NCBI RefSeq assembly: GCF_000002865.3 | Contig: NW_001865070.1 | Location: 256,012-320,011 of the forward strand | Direction: 5' to 3' | DNA: 64,000 nucleotides | From: Monosiga brevicollis MX1 | Lineage: Eukaryota; Opisthokonta; Choanoflagellata; Craspedida; Salpingoecidae | Part shown: positions 1 through 10,509 of the stretch, one piece after another | Layout: every line of letters starts with the position of its first letter | Numbering within the stretch: the first letter of the stretch is position 1 | Made by a program: the position numbers and the translations under genes | Notes under the pieces: model-generated | What the model was told of the DNA's origin: nothing | Databases searched by the model: none | The model's input: only the letters and a program-made list of their open reading frames with translations

Positions 1-1164
1 TTCACAATATTGCTGTGAGTTGAATTGTTCAGTAAAAGGCAAGGGTCTTTCGTACGATGACGGAAGAACGCTGATGTTGCCTGACACATGCTCCCGATTT
101 TTTTCGGGTTATTTGCGGTCACATTCGTAACTTCTGTGCGTGCTCGCTTCCATTTGTAGAGCTTCCATTCTCTTCATCAGGCGGTCGTCTTGGTGGAACG
201 AGCCAAGAGTCACAGCCCCAAGGGCCTGCTGCATCATATTTTGCAGTTTGACACGGATATACAGGCTTCCCACTGCATTGACCGTCTCCACGATGCCAGC
301 ACCGCAGCCCTGAAGCGGATACGGCAGCATTCTGCTGCCGAATCAACTACTGCCACGTCACCGCGCGCTGCCTCTCGCAATTGCACTGATGCATCCACCA
401 ATTCCAAAGCTTCCAATACAGCTTCAACATCTAGCCCCATTCAAAGTTCGTCGTCGCAAAGAGGCGCTGCAATTGATTGAGCGCACGATGGTTGCATCTT
501 GCGGACAAGACACTGTGCTTCTCTGACCCTCGTTCTGCCCGACGTCGTCGCCTCTACCAGATTAAAAGCTTCCACTGTGCAAAGTAGTCGCTCCCTTCAA
601 CGAGTGGCTCCTCACACTCATATTGTATGTTCGTGCCCGTGCCACTCGTGCCTCTTTTGAGCCTTGGTCTCTCGCCAACATCTTATCTTATTACATGTGG
701 TACATTTTTGCTTTCCCTTGTTGATATGAGACGTTCCTCTCTCTCGGTGCTGACAATTGACACGAGAATGCTGACATTTGAAACGACACTAAAAATTTCC
801 AATATTGGCACAAGTGCGATTTCAGTCTGACTTTGGAACGCTACTTTGAGGGTTATTGAAGAAAATAAACGCAGCCAAAAGGCGACAAGTGGAATATTTA
901 AGGAGAAAGTTGTAGAAAAGATAGGAGTTGTGGCAGATTTCTTCCTCTTCCCGCAGCTTGAGCCGAGCGGGTGCTGGGTGCGACCGAGTTTGGACGGTGC
1001 GCGCGCGGACGTGACTGGCAGGCACGGCCATTTGAAGGCAGATGTCAGGAAGAGGGGTGGGTGTCGGTATTGGGATTCATTTTTCATCATTTTTATTTCG
1101 GTGCTCTCATCGTGTGAGCTGGTACGTTGCGTGATCTGCCAGCCCAGGCTCGCAAATTGCCACC
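1..1164. other. Left-edge region without a confident gene
   Basis: Both strands stay open over 110-530, as expected in GC-rich sequence. On the + strand, a frame ending at a stop at 524-526 reads plausibly as protein over its last 45 codons (basic PFKVRRRKEALQLIER), so the last exon of an upstream + strand gene could end there. The opposite strand also has an open frame ending at 107-109. I cannot choose between them. From about 530 to 1164 I see only AT-richer, non-coding-looking sequence that would serve as the upstream region of the gene starting at 1165. Confidence 0.3.
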
Positions 1165-3808
1165 ATGCCGCTGCCCCGTCGGAAAAACTGGTTCTTCGAG
1201 CTGTTTGGTGTGATCGAGCCGGCCTATGGCAACGTCCGGGGGCTTTTTGAGGTTTGTCGAGATTCAAGGTTGCTACCAAGTGGGGCTACTGTCTCAACCC
1301 CAACCGGTTCGTCGCGGCGTTGTTTCAGATGACAGAGCGGAATGGACTTGTTAGCTTGAAGAGCTTGAGTAATGGCCGAAGCTACCAGGCGGGTGCCTTT
1401 TCAACTCCTTCTCTGCGCTCTCTTCGCCAAAAAAGTACGTCGTTGTCCTTTGCCTTGTGCAAAGGCAGATGCCAGCTGTTGCGGGAACCATCAGCGTTGC
1501 GGGCACAATGCAGCATTGTCTGTCATCGACCCCCTTCACTGATCCCGTGCCCTGCCCTGGCTGTCGCAATCAACCTTGGGCAGATGCCGCCCTGCTTAGC
1601 ACTGAACGCATGGTTACCATCAAGCATGTAGTCGTTGGTGATATTCTGCAACACCATGCGGAACCGCAGTACAAGCATGCAACGTTCCAGGTGCGCCCCC
1701 CCGTACTTATGGGCCTGCCTGCCCAACAGACCTGTGGCGCAGAGAGTCACGATGGTGCTTTGGAGAATTAGGCAGCATCGCAGTTCAACTGTCTCGAATT
1801 TTCCCACCCCGAGGCTCTTCCTGAACGTGGCGTTACCAGTACGAAGCCTTGCTGCATACAACTCCCATTATAGACTTTTGTGTTGTTTCCTCCAAGTCAC
1901 ATGGCCCTTCATTTTTTTTGGAGACCCCATCTCAGTCTGAGGATGGATTATGTGGGGTCGTGGTGCATGCGCTTAGGTAACAGCGGTTTCGGCTCATTTT
2001 GTTGTTGTTGGCTCTTTCTGCGTTCCGTGTCTGCGAAACAACAGTCTATGAGTCAGACTTTACACAAGGGCCAGCCTGCAGCATCGCGTGCGGTCCCGCC
2101 ACCGTTTATCGGTACGCGCCCTGTTCTAGCGTTGGCCGCCCCTTCGAAACAACTTGCTCACCTTGCTTTCGAACTGAATACCTGTTACCTGAACACTCAA
2201 CTCAGAAATTATTTCGTGCCCATGCCAAATGGTGAGCTGGGACAAACCCGAGACAATCAAATCAACAACCTGGATGATGCTCTTGCTGCGCTTGGCAGCG
2301 CAAGGTACTGTTCCATCACCCGACGCCCATGGTCATGCCCATCCACATGAACCTGTTCCTCGCACCATCTTGTTCATGTTCTTCCTCTGCTGGCTTGCAA
2401 TTACAAAATTGCCCCGCCCGTGCCTTGACTTGATGCGCCACGGTGTGATCCTTGATGTTTGCAATGACATCACATGGTCTCATAGCGATCCATATGTGAC
2501 GATTCGCAACGGCTACACACATGCCACCAACAAGAGCCTGGCCCGGTCTGTGCCTGTTGCTTTAGCTCCGACTTGGCTCAGCTGACCAGTGGCTGCGAGC
2601 GTCGATGCACTCACGCTATTGCTTTGCGGGCACACCGACGTAGCCTCAACGCCGATCACACGCCAGCGAGTCTGGAACAGGCGATGGAGGAGCTTAAGAT
2701 TGGTGTGCAAGCCGACACGCAGGTACGGTCGTCACTTATTTGAATGCATGCCCCATCCACTGGAGCCAATAGAATCAGCTTCAGCTTAAAGATCCATCGA
2801 GACAGGCCACAGGCCTTTGCGGCTAGAGGGCTCACCATTGTCATGCGCCCTGCCACCGGAAGGTTGTGTTCAAGGATCGCAACACCACTCTTGATGATCC
2901 CGACCAAATCGTGACTCAGTGCTTCTGTTCTGCGCTGAGGTGTGACAAACGCGATGAACGCACACTTTTGGTTTGCATACAGACCCAAGCCGTCTTGTAC
3001 TGGCCTATTGCCTCTCACGTCCGCAATTTCTTCTCTTGCCGCTGATCGGACTGCTGGTGGTTGCGGGCGGCGGGGCTTATTCAACGGTCGTGCGAAATAG
3101 CTGCGGCTACACCTATGGCTCGCTCGATGCCTGGTCTAACGTGGCGTGTGCCGTTTTGAATGGTAAGCTGTCCTGCACGCGTCTCATCCTGCAGCTTCTC
3201 ACTGCATCGCGGCAGTCATCCATGTCAACATGTGTCTCAAGAGGTGTGCTTGCAACATATCTCGCCTCTTAGCCTCGTACGAATGCACGCTGTGGGCAGC
3301 GCTGGCCAATGCTGACCGTCATGCACGGGCAGATGGTGCTAACAAGGTGTGAGCGTCTTGTTTTGTCTCAGCAATTTGATACGCATTTCTGCTCGTGCCT
3401 CGATCGGGAGGATTGCTTCTTGATGATGCTTGGTCATAGAAGGTAATAACGTAGAGGTATGCTCTTTGGGGCGCCCTTCTTCTAGGTGGTGCTCACCATG
3501 ATCGGAGGCGGGGTGTTTCGTAATCGAGATGAATGGATTGCCGATGCCATTGGTCGCGCCGCTGCCAAGCTTCGCTACTCGGGACTCGAGGTAAGAGAGC
3601 TGGCCTGCGGGTTTGTCCCAATTCTCGATTCCCGAGCCAACCTGGTCTCCTGTTCTCAACATGTTGTCGACTTGACTTGGTGCACATGCACCTTCAGATT
3701 CATGTTGGTCATTATCGTCGCATCAACGAGGACATGGCACGCCGGATTGACAAGTGCTTTGCCGATTGTCTTTCAGCTGAGCCTGCAGCTCGGCAGGCGT
3801 CTACATGA
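1165..3808 (+). CDS. Conserved protein of unknown function with macrodomain-like C-terminus
   Basis: A multi-exon gene I do not recognise by name. The start is an ATG in a GCCACC context. Exons that join in frame include 1165-1251, 1329-1434, 1584-1690, 1784-1838, 2206-2304, 2486-2545, 2590-2722, 3273-3346, 3486-3590 and 3698-3808; the joins near 1874-2130 and 2790-3162 remain unclear. Visible motifs are VYRNYFVPMPNGELGQTRDN in the middle, DPYVTIRNGYTHATN, SYECTLWAALANADRHARA and, near the end, VVLTMIGGGVFRNRDEWI followed by an amphipathic helix and a short strand. The last block resembles the glycine loop and helix at the end of macrodomain and PARG folds (compare [11 protein letters not shown] in the PARG gene of this window). 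That is a fold-level guess, not a homology call. No signal peptide or membrane segment is seen, so it is probably cytosolic or nuclear. Confidence 0.7.
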
Positions 3809-4001
3809 ATCGTAGCAACTGTCGGGGAGCATCAATGATGTCGTGCCAGGTGTCCGTCATGTCACAAACGCACAGTTAGAAATTCCAATTTTCAATTGTA
3901 AGCTTGTGACTCATGCTGATGTTGTCACCACCGGCCAAGACAAGCCAACGTATCAGAGCACGTCGTAGCCCTTGGGGTGCTTATCAAGGCGGGGTGCACC
4001 A
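3809..4001. other. Intergenic spacer between convergent genes
   Basis: Short spacer where the + strand gene ending at 3808 and the - strand sulfatase ending at 4002 meet tail to tail. I see no coding frame or repeat in it. Confidence 0.6.
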
Positions 4002-6846
4002 CTAGAAAAGATTGCCGAGAAGCGAGGGTGCGCCGTTGCAATCACATTGCTTAGATCGGTCACAGCAGACGCCGTATTTGTCGGGCCCTTCCCCAGGTTG
4101 GTCCGGGGCCGGGATCAATTTTCCATAGGTAAAATGCGCAGCTTCTTCCTTGGTGGCCTTCTCAATGGCTGCCAAGATGTTGATGATGACCGGATCAGTG
4201 GGCTGCGTGTTGTTGGTCGTCAAAGGATACGCCTCTGATGGGTCCACCTGTTTTTGAAGACACCATACCGAGTGGTTGGCGGATGCAGGGCGAGGGCAAG
4301 CTTAGCGACCATTCTCATGCAAACCAAGCCAGAAAATAGGGACACACCTCCACGTTGAAGAGAAGGGGCGGGTTATAGGTCTTGGTGTGGCAATCAGGCT
4401 GATTGCAGCCACCCAGTCCAGGTGCTGTACGGAAGTGTGCTTTCCAAGGGCCATAGCGCATGGCCATGGGGCCTGACTGATCACGATAAAAGAACAGCGT
4501 CTCGTGTGGTGTGGTACCATTGCCTAGAAGGACCTGCACAGCTCGAGCATTGGTTGAAGCGATGAGCAAAGGCCACGAACAGCAGCCACATTATACACAG
4601 AGAGATAAAGGCCGAGATTGACACCGAGACCAAGTCTGCGGCCGAAGACTGCGGCCAAAGCTCAATGATAAAAAAAACGTCAATACACAGATGACCAAGC
4701 GCCTGGGCTTGTACATCGGAAGCATGAACAGCTCTTGAGACTTACGTCCAGCATGTCGCGACCATCGTAAATGCGATCAGAGGGCAGCGGCACTCCGGCT
4801 AAGCGACTAATGGTCGGGACAAAGTCCAAGCTTGAAACCATTTCTGGAGTGCGCGTGGTGGCTGGCACAACATTGGGCCAGTAGGCAAAAGCGGGCATGC
4901 GGATGCCACCTTCCCAGGTGCTTCCCTAGAATTCACACATCGGTGAATGCGGCATTCAGTAGGGAGGCAGGTGAGCAACACGCTGATTCACCGCGCGGAT
5001 GGTTTTTGACAAGAGATAGTTGGCCTGGCATGGTGCGGCTTACCTTGCCCGTGTTCCAATAATTGGAGGTGCGGCCAGTGAAAAGGCCTTCACTGCCAGC
5101 GCTGGCATTCTGGATCATCCAGGGACCGTTGTCCGAGGCGAAGAGCACCAGAGTATTGTTTTCCAGGCCTTGTTCCTTCAATGTGGACATGATCTCGCCC
5201 ACTTGCCAGTCAACTTCGGCAAGGGCGTCGCCAAACATACCGCGGCGAGACGTGTTCTTGAACTGACAGCCTGCATATTGCTTTTCGGGCTGATTGGCGG
5301 CTGTGGTATGCACATGGCTGTCAAGGCGAGTGAGTTTTAGGCTGCTGGACGACATCGCGGCCAAAGTCGAGTGGGGCGAGACAGCCATGTCACACCTGAA
5401 AGGCATGTAGAGGAAGAAAGGATTCTCTTTGTTATCTTTGATGAATGTCTATGCACCTCCGCCCCCCACCCCCACAATGGTGCTAGAGTCAGAAGAAGCG
5501 AGGCGTGCCTGACGGAGAATTCGGGAATCGTCGAGTGGCCTCACCGTGGCAAAGTCCGAGTAATGCTGGGCCAAGGCGGAAAAGTCCAGTGGCTGTTCAA
5601 GAATGGTGGTGTTGGTGGTTTTGCCATCGCCCATTTGCTTGACGAGAGGCAAGTAGTCACCTGCGGGGTCACTCTTCAGACCGGCTGCACCGGGCTCGAG
5701 AAACCCGCTAGCAAGATATTGCTCCTCGTTCGTGGGCAACAGTGTTAGGTTGAGATGTGCTTCACATGAAGGGCGAAGGACATCGGGAAGTTGTTGACAG
5801 GGCGTGGCACGAGCCTCGCCCATATCATCAGAGTAAGGGATGCCCAAATAGCGATCAAAGCCACGGGCACCTGGCAAGTACATGGAGCGCTGGCCCAGGC
5901 TGGGAAGACAAACAGCGGTGGGAGTGTGGTGAGTACACTCTGTCCATCACCTCTGCTTTTGTTTTGACCCCAAAACTGGAAGCGAGACACGGAGCAAAGA
6001 AAACTAAAACAAACAAGACACGCTGCACATTGGGGGTGAATGCATGCACGTACTGCCATTTGCCGACAATGGCTGTGGCATAGTTGGCTTGCTTGAGCTG
6101 CTGAGCAGCAGTGGTTTCGTTCAGGGGAAGTCCTGTATTGCCAGTGGGGGAGAACACACCGGGTACACCGATGCGCTGAAGCAGAGGGTCACGGGGCCAA
6201 GGCGTCGCAACATCGCAAGAGATCATTGGTGAGGTCAATGCCTCGCCAGAGTGGGCACAGACATTTTACGGCGTATTCTCCTCTAGCCAGTGTCTCGTGG
6301 CAAGGGCAACTGCGGGAGGGGATCGGGGATCGGGGTGCGTACCGCAAACTGACGACCCGTCATGAGGGCAGCTCGAGACCCGGAGCACACGGGGCATCCG
6401 CTGTACCATGTCGAGAGTACGCGGCCGCCGTGTGCCAGCGCATCGATGTTTGGCGTCTGCGTAGTTGGGTGGCCAGTGAAGCCTGCGGTGGGAGCCAATT
6501 CGGCACGCAAGTCCAAACATGAGCAGGCAATCAGTGACCACCAGCACCAGGGTAGTATGCGTGGCTGTGAGGGTAGCAACTCGACGAGGAACAACGTCCG
6601 ACGCCACCAACCCAAGTCGCCGTAGCCGAGATCATCTACAAACAGCATGACTGCAACCGTTGCCCGTGAGCATCAGCACCCAATCCGCTGAGCTTGATTT
6701 CAACAGCCCAGCACGCAGCGACCAGCAGCCATCCAACGCCACGCACCAATGTTGGGCTTGTCCATCGGTGCTCGCAATGCACCAGTCATGACCACAAGCA
6801 GGGCCAAGCCCAGGGCCAATCCCAGTGACGGCCGGATCGCTGCCAT
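4002..6846 (-). CDS. Arylsulfatase (ARSA/GALNS-like), secreted or lysosomal
   Basis: Hydrolyses sulfate esters, probably on glycans, in the lysosome or outside the cell. Ten exons join in frame: 6846-6747, 6650-6612, 6482-6343, 6241-6054, 5899-5545, 5448-5396, 5317-5044, 4925-4746, 4533-4348, 4247-4002, giving about 586 residues, usual for the family. The order is an N-terminal signal peptide (hydrophobic LALGLALLVV), metal-binding MLFVDDLGYGDLG, the catalytic block CPVCSGSRAALMTGR, KWHLGQR, FFLYMPFSHVHTT, VLFASDNGPW and STWEGGIRMPA, with a Cys-rich C-terminus. The Cys of CSGSR should become formylglycine; the usual third residue Pro/Ala is Gly here. It lies in the same orientation as the downstream-numbered glycosyltransferase and GH92 genes. 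The exact substrate cannot be read from sequence. Confidence 0.95.
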
Positions 6847-7193
6847 TTTTTACTCTCTGTCTCTTCTTTACGTCGCGTTTTCACTGATTTGTTTGTGTTT
6901 GATCAAGACCCAATTTGTCTGACAAAACGCTTGGGGTTGGTCGTACTTTTGGATCGACCGTATGTGTGTTCTTAGGCGTGCGCAGTCGTGCGCAGTCGTG
7001 CGCAAGTCGTGCGCGTGAGTCTGCCACTTGGCTTCTTGTTTGGATTTAGAACCCTCTCTGATAGAGTCTAATTTGTAATTTGTAGTGTGATATCGGACGG
7101 AGGGTGGTGCTAGAAAAGGATTGGATTCAAAGTACAAGACTCAATAATGGCTAAACAGCCAATACTGTTCTCGAGTCGGCTGTCGGCGGACGC
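6847..7193. other. Intergenic region upstream of the sulfatase
   Basis: AT-richer spacer that must contain the sulfatase promoter (transcription leftward). Between about 6977 and 7016 it carries a short tandem repeat of the unit GTGCGCA(A)GTC, four copies. No gene seen. Confidence 0.6.
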
Positions 7194-9939
7194 TCAAGGT
7201 TTGGAAGCTGGTTGGTGTAGAAATTGGGCCAGGGCGGCCTGGACCCGGCTCACGTTGCGAAAGTTGTGGGATTGCAGGTAATCGATGATTTGTTTTGAAA
7301 GCTCAGAGGGCAGGTTGAGCTTCCAACCGCCCTCCGGCTCATCGCAAGCGTTGATGGTGGGCACGCCACTAATGCGGCCTGCCGTCTCTGAAAACGCAGA
7401 CCATTTGCTCGTCAAGAGCTTTGAAGTCTGCGTGAGCAAGATCAAATCGGCAGCGGCAAACTGCATGCAGCGAGCCGTCCGCTCTGTGCACTCATTTGAA
7501 TCACTGTAAAAGACGCGGGAAGCAAACTCCTTGTCCTCCTTGAAAGCACGGTAGGCAGCAGGCGAGTCTGCACTGATGAAAAAAGTCGTGGATTGTGGGA
7601 ATGTCTGCATCATTTCGCGAAAGTAACGATAGTGACACGACACGCGAAAAGCTGTGGCCAGTTCCATTCGCAAGGCCTCCCCGCCCGAAAGGCCAGGCGT
7701 GTCGCGGGCCACAGAGTGTACCATTCGGATGTGGGCCCCTACCATGCGACGTTGCGCGGCCGGCCCGGCTGCCCCCGAGGGCGTCTTGGGTAGCGTCGCA
7801 TAGTAAGTATCCAACACACGCTGCACGGGCGGGGCTGGCTGTTGAATAAGCTCACGCATGGCCAGCACGTTGGCAATGCCGTACCCCATTTTGGAGTTGA
7901 TCTGAAAAGCGCTTCGCACATATATGTGGCTCGTAATCCGCCCATCGACGTTGCGCGTTTTTTGCGCAGGATCCATCAAATCAAACTGTTGGAAATGGCC
8001 GCTCAGATGCGTCTTGCGCAAGAGCTCACGGAGCGGCTCGCCATTCACCAGCACGTGTATGCCCACGGGTTGTTCAAACAAGTCATTCATGGGCGCTTGG
8101 CAGTGTGCATCCAGCTCCCACAGTACCACGAGGAAGCGCCCCGAGCCATCGGCAATGGCTTTGGCCGAGCCATACGCTCGAAGACGGTTCGTTAGCCCGT
8201 ACTGGGTATCCAGGACAAAAGCTAAACGCTGCGCAGAAGGCATGAACATCTTGGCCAGCGTGAAGAGGATTCCACGATCCGTGATGCGGCGCACATAGTC
8301 TTGGCCCAGACCCCCTCCATCCTTTTCAACGGGGGCGGAGAGAATGATTTGCAGCGCAGCGCCTTCGGCCGGAGATAGGCTCTGGTGCGTGGGCTGTGGG
8401 AGCCTGGGGTTTATGAGCATGGCTCGCACCTTGGTCAGCGCACGGTCCAAGATGCGAAACCTGTGCCAAAAGCAAAGGCCAGAGTGCAGTCGTGTCAGTC
8501 GTGCATGTGCAAGTCAGTCGCAACATGCGAGCAAGTATTCCAACCCTGTCTTTTGAACGACACCTGTTCAATTATGGGCAAAGCAACGAGCTGTTCGTAC
8601 CGAGCACCACGGTAGTGGATGGGGTCCAAGACCTCACGAGGTGGCAGCTGATCCCCGTCCAGGATACGAAGCATGGCTGGCTTGGGTTGAGAAAGCTCGG
8701 GGACTTGGTCGTGCGTGAGATTGAGGATGAGGAGCTTGTTGGCTGGAGGCAGAGCAAAGGGATCAAAATGGCGCGCCTTGAGGCGCTTGAGGTCTCGAGC
8801 CGTGATAAGGGGCACCTCAAGGCGTTCGCGCAGGTAGCCCAACCATTGTACTTTAATGTTCGTGCCCGCCGCATCGATGCGGGGCGTGGTGAGCGACAGG
8901 TGCTCGGGGAGATTGATGGCAATGAGCACAAGACTTTCCTCCCACATGTAGCGCTGGAGGAATTTTTTGGCGCTGCGTTGAGCATCCCAAGTGTTGCTCC
9001 AAGCGTTGGGCACGTACGGATCCTTGTTTTGATTGTGCAGGTACCACTTGAGGTACTGGCGATAAGGACCAGGTGCAAAGACTGTACCCCAGCTACAGGG
9101 CTCCTGAATCTTGAAGGGGGCAAAGTTGTTCAGGATTGGGCGCTCATAGCGTTGATTGACCTCATCCCACTTTTGGTTATAAAGCTTGTAGCCCATCACG
9201 CTGGGGTCTGGGTTGGAGGCCAGACCATACGTCGCGATAAACCGTTCAGCAAAAGTGAAGATCAGCTCTGAGACCTCAATGTCATCTTCAAGGAACATGG
9301 CAAATTCACCATCCATGGGGGTCCAGGCCTCGAGCATGGTGGCGCGGAGGCCATGACTGCCGGTCGCAAAGATGGTGGCTACGGGCCCGTGCTTGGTCCT
9401 GGTGCCCGACAGGGCATGGGCAGTCGCGACCGTCTGCAGCCATTCAGTGCTATTGAGGGGGTCGAAATCCACGTGCAGGACAAAATGCACGTCCAGGGTC
9501 TGTGCAGGTTGGGCCCTATGCAAAGAAGACCACAGTCGCTCAAAGTGCTCGGGTCGATCAAACGCAAAGCAATGCACAGCCAAACGCGGGCGCCATGAGG
9601 TAGTTCCAGAGTCGGTACCAGCTCTCTCGCTACCAGAGTTGTCCACAACATCGGCGTTTGTTCGGCTCAATCTCGAGTCTTCGACCTGCGCATGGGAAGC
9701 AAAGACAGGGGCGGTACGAGCGGGCTTGTGAGGCTGTGTGACGGCGGGCTGCAGAACAGCGTGACGTGCTGAGGGAGGAAACGGCAATCAAGCGTGGCAC
9801 AGACCGAGTGACCCAGTCTCTGGTTCTCTAGGGCAAATCGCCGAGCAATGGTGAGGTGTTCCCAGAAGACAACCAGAGCAACGGCCAGGGCCAGGGCCAA
9901 GCCAAGGCCACGAGCGGCGTAGGGCGTAAACCATGTCAT
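7194..9939 (-). CDS. Bifunctional glycosyltransferase: GT2-like domain fused to fucosyltransferase-like domain
   Basis: Three exons: 9939-9812, 9768-8601 and 8460-7194. The N-terminus has a short cytosolic part and one hydrophobic segment (LGLALALAVALVVFW), the layout of a type II Golgi enzyme. Domain 1 (about residues 90-380) resembles GT2-type enzymes of the plant-like kind: HCFAFDRPEHFERLW, GLRATMLEAW and the acidic FLEDDIEVSE, likely the metal and nucleotide-sugar site. Domain 2 (about 470-830) has YGLTNRLRAYGSAKAIAD, FLVVLWELDAHCQAP and VGAHIRM, the pattern of fucosyltransferase-fold enzymes (GT11/GT23/GT65 kin), where the HxR arginine holds the GDP-sugar. The two halves are joined by a donor GTACGA at 8600 and an acceptor at 8461 that keep frame (codon R, then FRILDRALTK). 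The first intron is only about 43 bases, so the 9769-9811 join is less certain. Sugar and acceptor are unknown. Confidence 0.82.
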
Positions 9940-10509
9940 GGCAACAGAGGCACAGCGGGTTCACACCCGACTGGGAGATGGGCACGTGGGGCCACTACAA
10001 CATCAAGTCCCAAGAGTCAGGCAGCATTCTTGGCGGGTGCGCACATCAACCTCGATTCAGCTGGCCGAAGGAGATGAGGGCGTTCTTCTGTTCACACGTC
10101 CACTCGAGCGTGGATGACGGATCACAGTGGCTTGGTGCACTCACAACGGCCAGGGCTTGAGCCGTCCAAGTGGCCAGGCCTGTTCTCAATAGAATTATTA
10201 TGATGATAAAATGAGGGGTTTGATCCACGGGCCTGTGTGAGCTGACTGTTGCGCCGCCCGAGGTGCTTGACGGCCAGCACCGTCTCATGAACATTCCATG
10301 CACGCATGCATTATCAAGGAAGGAAAAACAAAAGAAGAAGCAGAAGAACTTGGGAAGCGAAAAAAGGAAAAATTTGTAAAGAGGCAATATCCAATTTCAA
10401 AAAGGCAGTCGGGTGTCCATTGGAGAGACACGGTGGCTAGATCAGATCAGTTAAAGTTGGGCTCGGTCAACTCGCAAAGAGGGTAGAGTTTCCAGTGGTG
10501 GTGCTGGCG
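9940..10509. other. Intergenic region
   Basis: Between two - strand genes; it should hold the promoter of the fused glycosyltransferase and the 3' end of the GH92 gene. It contains a purine-rich stretch at about 10316-10385 and nothing else notable. Confidence 0.55.

Noticed and set aside
1434-1583. Cys/His-rich frame NASCCGNHQRCGHNAA as an extra exon
   Set aside because: It lies in the intron; joining 1434 directly to 1584 gives RQKNAALLSTERM in frame with standard splice sites.
8495-8600. Reading the GT2-like domain on to the stop near 8495 as a stand-alone gene
   Set aside because: The residues after GAR look non-coding and the donor GTACGA at 8600 joins in frame to the acceptor at 8461, giving a continuous fused protein.
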